From: Candidatus Aenigmatarchaeota archaeon
GTDB lineage: Archaea > Aenigmatarchaeota > Aenigmatarchaeia > QMZP01
Assembly (NCBI GenBank): GCA_030672315.1
Contig: DAOVGQ010000056.1
Coordinates: forward strand, 1 to 12,291
Reading direction: 5' to 3'
DNA: 12,291 bases
Positions 1 through 7,874 of the stretch are shown piece by piece. Each line of letters opens with the position of its first letter. Position 1 is the first letter of the stretch. Below the pieces are notes generated by a model. The model saw nothing but the letters and a program-made list of their open reading frames with translations, did not search any database and was not told the DNA's origin. A program made the translations under genes and the position numbers.

Positions 1-819
1 GAGATGAACCCCTTCAAGCTGGCCAATCTCATAAGCAAGTCCAAGTCCGAGGCCCCTGCCAAGGGGGGTGATGTTGCTCCCAGGGACATAGGGGTCAAGG
101 CAGGCCCGACCCCCCTCCCCCCAGGCCCTGTGATAGGCGAGCTCCAGAAGGCCAAGATACCCTGCATGATAGAGGGCGACAAGATTCACATCCGCGAGGA
201 CACTGTAATAGCAAGGGAGGGCCAGGTTATTGACAGCCTACTTGCGGGAGTGATGGCCAAGCTGGGAATCACGCCCATGGAAATCGGCCTCAACATCCTC
301 ACTGTCTGGGAGAAGGGAGAGGTCTATGACAGGGACATCCTGTTCATACCCCAGGAGGCCTATCTAAATGACCTGGTAGCTGCCCACCAGGAGGCCTTCA
401 ACCTGGCCCTCAATACAGGCTATCCGACCAGTGAGACCATGCCCCTGCTCCTGGTCAGGGCACACCAGGAGGCCCTGAGCCTGGCCCTGGCAGCTGACAT
501 CCCCACCAGCGAGACAGTGAGGCTGCTCCTTGCCAGGGCCCATACCCAGGCCGAGGCCCTGAAGGCAGCAGCCAAGCCCGCTGAGCAGCCGCAGCCAGAG
601 GCAAAGCCAGGGGAGGCCCCAGAGGAGAAACCATCTGAACAGCCAGGGGAGGCCAAGGAAAAGAAGCCCGAGGAACAGGAGAAGCCTGATGCTCAACCCG
701 AACCCAATAAAGAAGAGAAAGCAACTGAGGAAACTAAACCCGAAGCTAAGGAAGAAGAAAAACCCAAGACCGAGGAAGAAAGCAAGGAATCTAAAAAAGA
801 GGAGAAAAAGGACAAGTAA
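1..819 (+). CDS. rpl10: Large ribosomal subunit protein uL10 (archaeal P0), 5' partial
   Basis: P0 is the base of the ribosomal stalk: it binds 23S rRNA with L11 and carries the P1 dimers that recruit translation GTPases. The frame is open from base 1, so the N-terminal rRNA-binding part (about 90-100 residues, judged from the family) lies outside the window; the ATG at base 4 is internal. Visible landmarks are [10 protein letters not shown], then the conserved [15 protein letters not shown] and [10 protein letters not shown] stretches. Next come helical P1-binding repeats (residues about 125-190 of the visible part) and an 80-residue Lys/Glu/Pro-rich tail. The tail ends in KKEEKKDK at the TAA at 817. 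It lacks the GLxxLFG ending that archaeal P0 normally shares with P1, which is odd. rpl12 follows after 19 nt, as in the usual L11-L1-L10-L12 operon. The identification is very secure. Confidence 0.95.
   Translation, partial: EMNPFKLANLISKSKSEAPAKGGDVAPRDIGVKAGPTPLPPGPVIGELQKAKIPCMIEGDKIHIREDTVIAREGQVIDSLLAGVMAKLGITPMEIGLNILTVWEKGEVYDRDILFIPQEAYLNDLVAAHQEAFNLALNTGYPTSETMPLLLVRAHQEALSLALAADIPTSETVRLLLARAHTQAEALKAAAKPAEQPQPEAKPGEAPEEKPSEQPGEAKEKKPEEQEKPDAQPEPNKEEKATEETKPEAKEEEKPKTEEESKESKKEEKKDK
385..570 (+). repeat. 26-residue P1-binding helical repeats in P0
   Basis: Two head-to-tail units of exactly 78 nt (385-462 and 463-540) and a partial third (541 to about 570) encode HQEAFNLAL..., HQEALSLAL... 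and HTQAEALKA. The first two units match at 17 of 26 residues, including the PTSET turn and the LLLxRA end. In the known archaeal stalk, such segments form the helical spine of P0, each docking one P1 dimer. This is a family property, although the exact 78-nt period makes the internal duplication unusually easy to see. Confidence 0.85.
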
Positions 820-826
820 TGCTAAC

Positions 827-833
827 GGAGGTG
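827..833 (+). promoter_or_regulatory. Shine-Dalgarno site of rpl12
   Basis: GGAGGTG lies 5 nt before the ATG at 839 and is a full match to the archaeal 16S 3' end. It decides the P1 start: the rpl12 frame is open much further upstream (to 689), but only because the purine-rich P0 tail contains few stops in that frame. Confidence 0.85.
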
Positions 834-838
834 TAAGA

Positions 839-1165
839 ATGGAAATGATGCATGCAGCGCTCTTGCTCCATAGCGCCGGAAAGAAAATCGATGAGGCAGG
901 TGTCAAGAAGGTCCTGGAGGCCGCGGGTGTAAAGCCTGATGCAGCCAGGGTCAAGGCCCTTGTCTCGAGCCTCGATGGAGTCAACATTAACGAGGCCATA
1001 AAGCAGACAGCAGTAGCGGCAACAGCCGCACCGGCAGCTGCACCAGCAGGGGGCGAGGCCAAGGAAGATGCCCAAAAGGGTACAGGAAAGAAAGAGGAAA
1101 AAAAGGAAGACGAGGGAAAGAAGCAGGAGGAAGCAGCCGCAGGACTCTCCTCCCTTTTCGGATAG
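839..1165 (+). CDS. rpl12: Ribosomal stalk protein P1 (archaeal L12), complete
   Basis: This 108-residue protein is the usual length for archaeal P1, which forms dimers on P0 and contacts elongation factors at the GTPase centre. Residues 1-58 make the alpha-helical dimerisation domain ([20 protein letters not shown]...GVNINEAI). Residues 58-72 are an Ala/Pro-rich hinge. Residues 73-98 are a Lys/Glu-rich mobile stretch, and the protein ends in the factor-binding tail [10 protein letters not shown]. The ATG at 839 follows GGAGGTG by 5 nt and gives the canonical N-terminus. The gene is probably co-transcribed with rpl10, with its own strong ribosome binding site allowing the higher P1 dose that a stalk needs. 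It converges on the surface-protein operon. Nothing is missing, in contrast to its P0 partner, which lacks the matching tail. Confidence 0.96.
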   Translation: MEMMHAALLLHSAGKKIDEAGVKKVLEAAGVKPDAARVKALVSSLDGVNINEAIKQTAVAATAAPAAAPAGGEAKEDAQKGTGKKEEKKEDEGKKQEEAAAGLSSLFG

Positions 1166-1216
1166 GTGAATCAATTCCAACAGAGGGAGCGGAAAGATCC
1201 CCTTTCTTAATCAAAA
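1166..1216. terminator. Convergent intergenic gap with a weak hairpin
   Basis: These 51 nt separate the end of rpl12 from the end of the opposing operon. The only structure seen is a 5-bp stem, GAAAG (1192-1196) and CTTTC (1202-1206), around a 5-nt loop. A short T/A stretch follows on the + strand. There is no long T run of the kind that marks archaeal terminators on either strand, so a bidirectional terminator role is tentative. Confidence 0.25.
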
Positions 1217-4200
1217 TTAGCTCGGGTAGCTGACAGGGGGTGCGGATGTCAGGCCAGCGACTGCAAGTTCTGCCTCCTCAAAGCTTTCAGAGGAGCAGTA
1301 GTCCTCTAACTGTTTCTTCATATCCTCAAAGTATTCTATCTGGGTATTCATGTCAACACCCTCCTGCTTCCCTATATACCCAAGGTATACCATGATAAGG
1401 CCCATCGCTATCATCATGTATCCTGTACCGCAACAAGTGGGATTTATCACCCAACAACAAGTTGCAAGTAGATAAAAACCAAGCGCGATTAACCCAACTC
1501 CCATCAGATAATACATCCATCCCCAGTCATCATAGCTTTTCTGGTTGGCCCTGAGCCTGTTTATAGTGTCATCGATATTGCTTATCCTGGCCTCGCATGA
1601 TTCAAGGCCGCTTGTCTTCCTTTTACTTGTTTCTATAGTATCATTAAAAGCAGATATATTCTTCACCATGGTCACGCCATTGAGTGTATAGTTGATGCTC
1701 ATGGAGAGGTTAAACGTTCTGTTTACCCCCTCTTCCACACCACTTTCCAGTGAACCCGGAATGAAGGCACAGTCCCAATTCCCGTAGGTTGCGGTCTCCA
1801 TGCAGTTTACCTCCGGGATTTTCTCCCCATCTATCTGGCAGAACACATTCAGGATTTCAAGGTCATCCGGCGAGTTCACTATGTGCGCATTGACAATGTG
1901 CTTCTTTATGTATTTGCATTCCCCTCCAATCCTGCCTATTATACATTCCCAGGGGTCTGTCTCAAATCCCAGAATCCTCAGGTCTATTGTGCTGTTGTCC
2001 ACACACTCACCGTTTGGGTTCGCTCCCAGGTAACAGAAGTAGCTATCACCAAAATCAGAGCAGCCGCAGTCCCTGCAGCAGTTTGTCTGGTCCTCACCCA
2101 GCCAGGTTTCGCACATCACAGGAGGGTCCCCGCTACCCTCCCCACAGTGCGAGGTCACTTCAATCACAACCTCCCCGATGGACTCCCCCCAGTCTTTTAC
2201 CTCCCTGTTAAACCCGTTGTTGTAATACAGGCTCACATTAAGGCTGTTTCCATTCAGTCTTATCTCCCGGTCACCCTCATCATAATAGGGAGAGGTCACA
2301 TAGTCCAGTACCGGCACAGTCATCGTGCAGCTCAGGTTGTAATCCCTCTCCGGGTTCTCTGAAGCCACACGTTCACAGTTTAGCCCGCAGTCAACATCGC
2401 CACCAGCAAGATAGCACTCAAAAACAAAATCAGTTATATCAGTCGCATTTGGGTAGTTCTCCACGTGCATGAGAACCGGAATCTCGTGCTCTTGTGTGGA
2501 GTCCACCACCTCCAGGGAACCGACGCTGTCTATCACTATACTGAAGTCAGCACTCCTGCACCCGTCACCCTCAGTGGGGCCGTCAACAGTCTGGGTGTCA
2601 CAGTACTGTCCTGCGGGGCATGGGCAGTCATAGCAGCAGTTGTCAGAATCCTCGTCCTCCCCTCCACAATCCTTGTCCCCGCACCAGTGCGGCCCGATTG
2701 AAAAATAGTTCAGGGACGTGCTTATGCTCTTATAAACATACCCAAGCGTCCCGTTCCTGTAACGCATATCAAGGGCCAGCTCAGGGGTTAAATCATAATT
2801 CCTAAGGGCGCTGTATCCTTGTATAGTGAAGGTAAGCGCGCAGGTCATGTTGTATTCCCCTGGGTCAGAGGAACCCTCCTCTGTGCAGGAAATGCTGCAG
2901 GTTGAGCTGCACGCCCCTGTATAGTCATAAACACACCCCAGCTCACAGGAAACGCCATCCAACTGGAATGTCTTGGGCTTGTTGCTGATAACAATGTTCA
3001 TGGATACCTGGTCACCTGCATTGTGCGTATAGAAGTGGTCAGGCCAGTATTTACCTATCTTATTAATATCTCCAGAATCCAGGTCCTCCCTGCACACCCC
3101 AGAGCTCGGGTCAGCACCCCCTTCATAGTCGCAGTAACCGCTTGGGCACCCGCAGTCCAGGCAGCAGTTCTCCCAGCTTTCTCCCAGTCCTGCCTCGCAC
3201 CCATACTCCCCGCACACGAACGAGCCTATGGTAATATCAGGGAACGGTGTCTCTATATACTTACTCCTCGGGGTTTTCCCGTCCATGTAATCAACCTTGA
3301 ACCTTATCGCATTGTTGGTTATCCTGAACTCCCCGCTGCCACACTCCTCCACTGGCGGAACCTCCACTGAACACACATAGATATCACCCGTGCTCTGGGC
3401 GCACGTGCATACACCGAACACACCCCCCAGCTTGCACCAGCTCTGTGTTACTGAATGGCCTGTCGGTGCATTGTCTATCTTGACCGGTATGCTGACAGTA
3501 TGACTCTCATAGCAGTTGACAACCCTGGGATCAACAGTCCCGAAGAGGCTGAGGCCTATACCCCCCACTGGCCTGCACCCCCAATGACTGTCACAGTAGT
3601 AATCTCCGCTGCAGGGGCAGTCCAGGCAGCAGTTGCTCGAGCTCTCACCCCTGTCGCTCTCGCACCCAAACATCCCACATGTATATGAGGGGTTGAGATA
3701 GAGCGTCACGGGGCTGTTCACCTGGGAGGACACGACAGGAAGCATGAAGCTGTAGTCCCTTGAGACCGAGCTCACTTCACTCCCCGGAATTTCCTGATAA
3801 CCAGCATTATTCGGCTGGCTGCTGATATCCCCCTCTCCATCTATGCTTATCTCGTAAACAAAGGATGCCCCCTTGAGGACAACCCTGCTTATCCAGTCAG
3901 TGTTTGCAGGAATCATGAAACGGTTTTTTATGAACTCCCTTATTGTCGATAGGAGACCAATATCCCTTACATAGACCCCTATCTCAGAGATATCACTCTC
4001 TTGGACAGTGAATGTCTGGCCGTCCCTTTCCACCACTGTCCAGAAGGCTACCCATACAGGGATGCCTTCGTTGTTGAGCTTCACAAAATAGAGGAGGTTT
4101 GCTGTGTCACCGCTCGATATCTCGCTCCAGCCATAGCTAGCGTCCACATCTCCAGAGAAGGCATCCACCCCAACCAACACGCTTTCCATGCAACTATAGG

Positions 4201-4471
4201 GATTCCTGTCCCTGCACTTGTAGAGCCAGACCCCCTCCAAACTCACCGAGGAGCTGCCGTTGGTCAATACAAGACTCAGGGTCTCTGTTCCCGGGTCAAC
4301 CGAGACCTCCCTCTCCACAAGGCCCCCCGGGCTGAAGCTTATGGGGCTCCCGAACTCTGCCCCTGTTGAGTCATAGGTTCTTACAATCACAGCCGATGCT
4401 ACGGACATGCTGATTACAAGATAGCTCGCCACCACAGCGAACAGCTCAACCCACAGGAACTTCCAGTTCAC
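1217..4471 (-). CDS. Giant cysteine-rich surface protein A (four NCC modules, C-terminal membrane pair)
   Basis: This 1084-residue protein of unknown function has about 61 cysteines. Residues 1-27 look like a signal peptide or membrane segment (FAVVASYLVI, then SVASA). An N-terminal domain without clustered Cys spans about 28-260. Four eight-cysteine modules lie at 265-299, 420-460, 597-638 and 776-823, each with an NCC-x-D-C-x-C core. Beta-rich, probably Ig-like domains alternate with them (about 319-418, 486-593, 659-774 and 841-946). A short coiled coil (about 955-978) leads to two membrane helices (984-1006 and 1017-1034) joined by CCWVINPTCC. More than ten N-x-S/T sequons suggest glycosylation. 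The start is GTG: an in-frame TGA lies two codons upstream, AGGTGAT is 5 nt away, and the N-terminus aligns with that of paralogue B. It is last in the operon, 10 nt after B. Role (inferred): structural or adhesive surface protein. Confidence 0.93.
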   Translation of the reverse strand: MNWKFLWVELFAVVASYLVISMSVASAVIVRTYDSTGAEFGSPISFSPGGLVEREVSVDPGTETLSLVLTNGSSSVSLEGVWLYKCRDRNPYSCMESVLVGVDAFSGDVDASYGWSEISSGDTANLLYFVKLNNEGIPVWVAFWTVVERDGQTFTVQESDISEIGVYVRDIGLLSTIREFIKNRFMIPANTDWISRVVLKGASFVYEISIDGEGDISSQPNNAGYQEIPGSEVSSVSRDYSFMLPVVSSQVNSPVTLYLNPSYTCGMFGCESDRGESSSNCCLDCPCSGDYYCDSHWGCRPVGGIGLSLFGTVDPRVVNCYESHTVSIPVKIDNAPTGHSVTQSWCKLGGVFGVCTCAQSTGDIYVCSVEVPPVEECGSGEFRITNNAIRFKVDYMDGKTPRSKYIETPFPDITIGSFVCGEYGCEAGLGESWENCCLDCGCPSGYCDYEGGADPSSGVCREDLDSGDINKIGKYWPDHFYTHNAGDQVSMNIVISNKPKTFQLDGVSCELGCVYDYTGACSSTCSISCTEEGSSDPGEYNMTCALTFTIQGYSALRNYDLTPELALDMRYRNGTLGYVYKSISTSLNYFSIGPHWCGDKDCGGEDEDSDNCCYDCPCPAGQYCDTQTVDGPTEGDGCRSADFSIVIDSVGSLEVVDSTQEHEIPVLMHVENYPNATDITDFVFECYLAGGDVDCGLNCERVASENPERDYNLSCTMTVPVLDYVTSPYYDEGDREIRLNGNSLNVSLYYNNGFNREVKDWGESIGEVVIEVTSHCGEGSGDPPVMCETWLGEDQTNCCRDCGCSDFGDSYFCYLGANPNGECVDNSTIDLRILGFETDPWECIIGRIGGECKYIKKHIVNAHIVNSPDDLEILNVFCQIDGEKIPEVNCMETATYGNWDCAFIPGSLESGVEEGVNRTFNLSMSINYTLNGVTMVKNISAFNDTIETSKRKTSGLESCEARISNIDDTINRLRANQKSYDDWGWMYYLMGVGLIALGFYLLATCCWVINPTCCGTGYMMIAMGLIMVYLGYIGKQEGVDMNTQIEYFEDMKKQLEDYCSSESFEEAELAVAGLTSAPPVSYPS
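2003..3679 (-). repeat. Four eight-cysteine NCC modules in protein A
   Basis: The modules span 3575-3679, 3092-3214, 2558-2683 and 2003-2146. Each has eight Cys in the order C, C, CC, C, C, C, C, with a core reading NCC-x-D-C-x-C followed by YC or FC and a last Cys 6-14 residues on. A Gly-Glu or Glu/Asp-rich stretch precedes the vicinal CC. Disulfide pairing or metal binding could both account for the conservation. The pattern loosely recalls CGDGxC...NCxxDCG repeats in other prokaryotic surface proteins; I cannot name a curated domain. Confidence 0.85.
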
Positions 4472-4476
4472 TTTTC

Positions 4477-4483
4477 ATCACCT
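4477..4483 (-). promoter_or_regulatory. Shine-Dalgarno site of protein A, overlapping the stop of protein B
   Basis: On the - strand the junction reads TTTTAGGTGATGAAAAGTG. The TAG stop of protein B (4482-4484) shares bases with AGGTGAT, which lies 5 nt before the GTG start at 4471. This supports GTG over the nearby ATG at 4476-4478, which is out of frame. Translational coupling of the two genes is likely. Confidence 0.75.
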
Positions 4484-7400
4484 AAAACATTGGTATGTAT
4501 GGCATCCCGCTCGTGGCACTCGCCAGTCCCCCAAATGTCTCAGAGGAGCACATCATCCTCTTCTGCTCGAGCTGCATCTCCAGCCCCTGTCTCTGCATGC
4601 CAGTGTTCTGTGAGGTCATGCCCAGTTGCTGCGCAAACATAATGAGCATCAGGGCCGTGGTCATGAGTGGCATGCACACTATCGCGCAGGGAGTGCTATA
4701 ACTCAGGGTATTCCCCCCAGCCGCAGACTCTCCCGCAAGGCTCAGTGAGGAGCCATCAGGGGATTGGGAAGGCTCCAAACCACTGGCCCCCAACATACCG
4801 GGCGGCAAGTTGGTAGGTATACTTCCTTTAAGGGGTCCGGCGCCGCCCCCGTAGCAGCTGTATATGCAGTACACAAAGGCCACCATGAACATGAACCCCA
4901 TAACCATGAAGAGCTTGGAGTAGCTGTCGTACTCATCAGCGTTGCTGTCGAGGTTGTTTATCATCCCCCGGAGCCTCGCTATCTCATCCTCACAGTTTAT
5001 CAGGGCTTCGGACTTCTTCCTGGTTATCTCCTCCTCGGTGCTGGCATTCACATTCTGTAGCACCTCCACATCACCGATGTGATATCTGATATACAAGCTG
5101 ATGTCCAGGGTGCGGGTTTCTGTGCCCACAGTTCCACCCAGGTCATTCAGGAGCAGGGGACATGTAAAGTTTCCGTGCTCCTCCCCGGACACACAGGTGG
5201 TTTTCTTGCCATCCTGCCCCTTCAGGATGTAGAAGGCGTCAATCACCTCGATATCAGGCGGGGCATTTATCACACGGACATATGACTCTATCTGGCTGAA
5301 TCTGCAGGGCCCCCCTATGTAGCCTATGGTACACTTCAGGGGATAGGGGTCAAACTCAACTATCTCCAGGAGTATGGTGTCGTTCTTCACGCAATTCCCA
5401 GTGCTCGGGTTCGCCCCCAGATAGCAGAAGTAGCCCTCTCCATAGGGGGGATCAGAGCAGCCGCAGTCCAGGCAGCAACTAGCTTGGTCCTCCCCAAGGT
5501 CCTCCTCACAGTCCTCATTCCCGCAGTGGGAAGTAACGGTGATTTCCACGGTTCCCAGGGGAGGTTCATAAAAATCCTCCCTCTTGTCAGGGCCGTCATT
5601 ATAGGATACTGCTATGTTGTAGCTGTTTGGCTGGAGTCTGAGCACTCTGTTGTTGGGGTCAGAGTCGTCATAGTAGGGCAGCCCTGTTGTTGTGTATCCA
5701 ATGGGCGGAATGTGCAGCTCACATTCAATACCGTATCCAGCATCTATCACCCCGGTCCCCCGGCAGTACATGACACAGTCTATATTCGGGTCATTGGCCA
5801 GGTTGCATGTCCCGGATATTGCGAAGCCCGAGGCCGGATCAGGGATGTGGCCTTTTATGGTAATGGTTTGAGGCTGTGTGGAGTCCTCCAGGTAAAGCTC
5901 ACCTATCTCATCGATAATAAGCTCGGTCCCTGAGAGGGGCTTGCAGCTGTCCACTCCCCGGGTGGGCCCGTCAATGTTCCTGGTGTCGCAGTAGTAGCCT
6001 TCAGGGCAGGGACAGTCATAGCAGCAGTTCTCTGAATTTTCGTTACCTGTGCAGACACTGTCCCCACATTGCTGTGCGCCCACTGATATATCCCTGAAAT
6101 TCTGAATAATGCCCCTCGTGACCATGACAGGGCCGTTGTTGTAGCTCAAGCTGAAGCTCAGGTTCGGCGAAAGGGTGTAATCAGATTCTGTATCATAATT
6201 ATCGATATCCAGGAAGAGCGTGCAGGAAACGTTGTACTCCTCCGGGTCAGACGAGACCAGTTCAGAACAACCTCTTAAAGAGCATGTCGCGGTGCAGGAT
6301 TCCTCACTTTCACCCTTCAGGCATCCTGTGCTGCACGAGGTGACTGCAACACCCAGGCTCCTGGGAGCGTTGCTGATAACAATGTTCATATCCACGGTCT
6401 TCCCTGATTCAGAAAACACTGAGAAGTGGTCAGGCTCTATGCTTGCCGCACGGATGTCGCTCCCCCGGGGGTTCTGCCTGCAGTAAGCATCTATCTTAGA
6501 CCCCCCTGTCTCATAATCACAGTATCCGACAGGACAGGGGCAGTCATAACAGCAGTTCTCCCAGTCCTCTCCCAGCCCTGCCTCGCACCCTCCCTGCCCG
6601 CATTTGAACGAGCCTATGGTTATATCAGGAAGGCCTGTCTCCAGGTCCATGGTCCTGGTTTCAGCCCCATCCATGAAGGATATCTGAACCCCGATTCTGT
6701 TGGGGCCGAGCGTGAACACACCCTCTGTGCAGTCATCCATGGCAGGGACGGTCACCGGGCAGCTGTAGATGCTGCCTGAAAGGCGGATACAGGATGTCTC
6801 GTGCTGGTCATTTCTGAGTCTGTACCAGGCCGATACCAGGCTCATGCCCGAGGGAGCGTTCTGAACCTCCACAGGAATGTTCAGGTCATGGCTCTCATAG
6901 CAGTTACTCACCCCGGACGGCACGCTTCCGTACAGGCTCAGGCCTATACCTGACTCTGGCCTGCACCCCCAGGAGGAATCACAGTACCAGCCAGGGCTGC
7001 AGGGGCAGTCCAGGCAGCAGTTGCTCGAGCTCTCGCCCCTGTCTTCTGTACCACCACTGCCATCCTCACACCTTGAATCCCCGCATATATAGGATGGGCT
7101 TTTATAGAGAACGACGGGGCTCTTTATGCCAGAAACCTCTGGAAGCATAAGGGTGTAATTCTTGGAGACCGAGGTCACCTCATTGCCTGATAAATGCTGG
7201 CCTTCAATATATCCGGGCTGGTCAAACTCCAGCACATACATCGAGTTTGCCGACTCAAGGACTATCTTGGTTACCCAGAGCGGGTTTACAGGAATCATGT
7301 GGTTGCCTGTTATGAACTCCTTTACTGTGTTGATATAGCCTATGTCATCCACATAGATGCTGAGGGAATTCAGGTCATCCTCTGATATCTCAAAGTCCTG

Positions 7401-7862
7401 CTGCGAGCCCCTCTCAATCTCTATCCAGAACCCTGCCCAGAAGGGCTTCCCTGCACTGTTTACCCTTACCATCACCAGTATGTTGGCCTGCTGCGGATAG
7501 CTCGCGGTCTGGTCAGCCAGGGAGGTCCAGGCGAACTCGGAAAGGAGGTCCCCCTGTGAGGACTCGGCCTGCACAGCAGAGACGCAGTCGGACGGGCTCA
7601 TGCCCCTGCACTTGTAGAGCAGTACGCTCTCCACAACCGCCCCGGATGTCGAGTTGGATATTCCGATGCTGACAGTGGGAGAGTCCCAGGGCGGATTTAT
7701 CACAACCTCCTTCTTGAGCATGTACCAGGGATTGTATGTTGCAGAGAGAGAACTCAAACCGCTGTATATCTCGACAGTTGTCGCAGACGCTGCGGGCAGG
7801 GTGAGGATTAGGTAGCTTGCAACTATTGCAAACACCTCAATCCCAAGAATCCCCCATTTCAT
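4482..7862 (-). CDS. Giant cysteine-rich surface protein B (four NCC modules, C-terminal membrane pair)
   Basis: This 1126-residue paralogue of protein A has about 58 cysteines and no function I can name. Residues 1-27 form a signal peptide or membrane segment (FAIVASYLIL, then PAASA). The four NCC modules lie at 260-300, 421-461, 599-640 and 780-824, within five residues of their places in protein A. Beta-rich domains with NAP/SNAP turns separate them. A coiled coil (about 955-980) leads to two membrane helices (about 983-1003 and 1057-1077). Unlike A, these are separated by a 53-residue Gly/Ser/Pro-rich linker, and a Gln/Met-rich tail follows. The ATG at 7862 is backed by GGAG 6 nt upstream; 9 nt separate the gene from the upstream one. 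Same-order paralogy points to tandem duplication. I infer that A and B are partner surface proteins, perhaps a heteromer. Confidence 0.93.
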   Translation of the reverse strand: MKWGILGIEVFAIVASYLILTLPAASATTVEIYSGLSSLSATYNPWYMLKKEVVINPPWDSPTVSIGISNSTSGAVVESVLLYKCRGMSPSDCVSAVQAESSQGDLLSEFAWTSLADQTASYPQQANILVMVRVNSAGKPFWAGFWIEIERGSQQDFEISEDDLNSLSIYVDDIGYINTVKEFITGNHMIPVNPLWVTKIVLESANSMYVLEFDQPGYIEGQHLSGNEVTSVSKNYTLMLPEVSGIKSPVVLYKSPSYICGDSRCEDGSGGTEDRGESSSNCCLDCPCSPGWYCDSSWGCRPESGIGLSLYGSVPSGVSNCYESHDLNIPVEVQNAPSGMSLVSAWYRLRNDQHETSCIRLSGSIYSCPVTVPAMDDCTEGVFTLGPNRIGVQISFMDGAETRTMDLETGLPDITIGSFKCGQGGCEAGLGEDWENCCYDCPCPVGYCDYETGGSKIDAYCRQNPRGSDIRAASIEPDHFSVFSESGKTVDMNIVISNAPRSLGVAVTSCSTGCLKGESEESCTATCSLRGCSELVSSDPEEYNVSCTLFLDIDNYDTESDYTLSPNLSFSLSYNNGPVMVTRGIIQNFRDISVGAQQCGDSVCTGNENSENCCYDCPCPEGYYCDTRNIDGPTRGVDSCKPLSGTELIIDEIGELYLEDSTQPQTITIKGHIPDPASGFAISGTCNLANDPNIDCVMYCRGTGVIDAGYGIECELHIPPIGYTTTGLPYYDDSDPNNRVLRLQPNSYNIAVSYNDGPDKREDFYEPPLGTVEITVTSHCGNEDCEEDLGEDQASCCLDCGCSDPPYGEGYFCYLGANPSTGNCVKNDTILLEIVEFDPYPLKCTIGYIGGPCRFSQIESYVRVINAPPDIEVIDAFYILKGQDGKKTTCVSGEEHGNFTCPLLLNDLGGTVGTETRTLDISLYIRYHIGDVEVLQNVNASTEEEITRKKSEALINCEDEIARLRGMINNLDSNADEYDSYSKLFMVMGFMFMVAFVYCIYSCYGGGAGPLKGSIPTNLPPGMLGASGLEPSQSPDGSSLSLAGESAAGGNTLSYSTPCAIVCMPLMTTALMLIMFAQQLGMTSQNTGMQRQGLEMQLEQKRMMCSSETFGGLASATSGMPYIPMF
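4695..4853 (-). other. Low-complexity linker between the two C-terminal membrane helices of protein B
   Basis: Residues about 1004-1056 of protein B are rich in Gly, Ser, Pro and Leu and carry no Cys after Y1004. Protein A has only about ten residues here, including two CC pairs. If both helices cross the membrane, this loop lies on the opposite side from the ectodomain and the tail, probably in the cytoplasm. It may be a partner-docking or flexible segment specific to B. Confidence 0.5.
5391..7085 (-). repeat. Four eight-cysteine NCC modules in protein B
   Basis: The modules span 6963-7085, 6480-6602, 5943-6068 and 5391-5525. Each keeps eight Cys and the CC-x-D-C-x-C core (NCCLDCPC, NCCYDCPC, NCCYDCPC, SCCLDCGC). 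Each module resembles the module at the same position in protein A more than its neighbours in B: module 4 shares YFCYLGANP, module 3 shares YCDT and DGPT, module 2 shares CEAGLGE. The four-module array therefore existed before the two genes split. Confidence 0.85.
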
Positions 7863-7868
7863 GTATTA

Positions 7869-7874
7869 CTCCTA
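7869..7874 (-). promoter_or_regulatory. Shine-Dalgarno site of protein B, overlapping the stop of the upstream gene
   Basis: On the - strand TAGGAG contains both the TAG stop of the prepilin-like gene (7872-7874) and the GGAG ribosome binding site (7869-7872). GGAG ends 6 nt before the ATG at 7862. The other junction of the operon has the same arrangement, which suggests coupled translation of all three genes. Confidence 0.7.

Noticed and set aside
689..838. In-frame upstream extension of the P1 reading frame across the P0 tail, possibly a P0-P1 frameshift fusion
   Set aside because: The extension encodes only Lys/Arg-rich sequence from the second frame of a purine-rich stretch. The canonical P1 N-terminus starts at ATG 839 right after a perfect SD, and P0 stops normally at 817.
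364..1062. Long open frame of 232 codons on the - strand opposite rpl10 and rpl12
   Set aside because: It is low complexity (Leu/Phe and Gly/Ala runs), antisense to two secure ribosomal genes and lacks an SD. It is a composition shadow.
4472..4478. ATG at 4476-4478 on the - strand as the start of protein A
   Set aside because: It is out of frame with the protein. The GTG at 4471 gives an N-terminus that aligns with that of paralogue B and has a well-placed SD.
2003..7085. CRISPR array or non-coding tandem repeats
   Set aside because: The repeats are protein modules in frame inside large genes, spaced 400-500 nt apart and diverged; they are not short identical repeats with spacers.
1217..7862. 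Multihaem cytochrome, suggested by the many cysteines
   Set aside because: The Cys clusters read CC-x-D-C-x-C with no CxxCH haem motifs in any of the modules.
1217..7862. Archaeosortase- or sortase-anchored surface proteins
   Set aside because: Neither C-terminus has a PGF-type or LPxTG-type sorting motif with one helix and a basic tail. Both have two hydrophobic segments followed by a hydrophilic tail.
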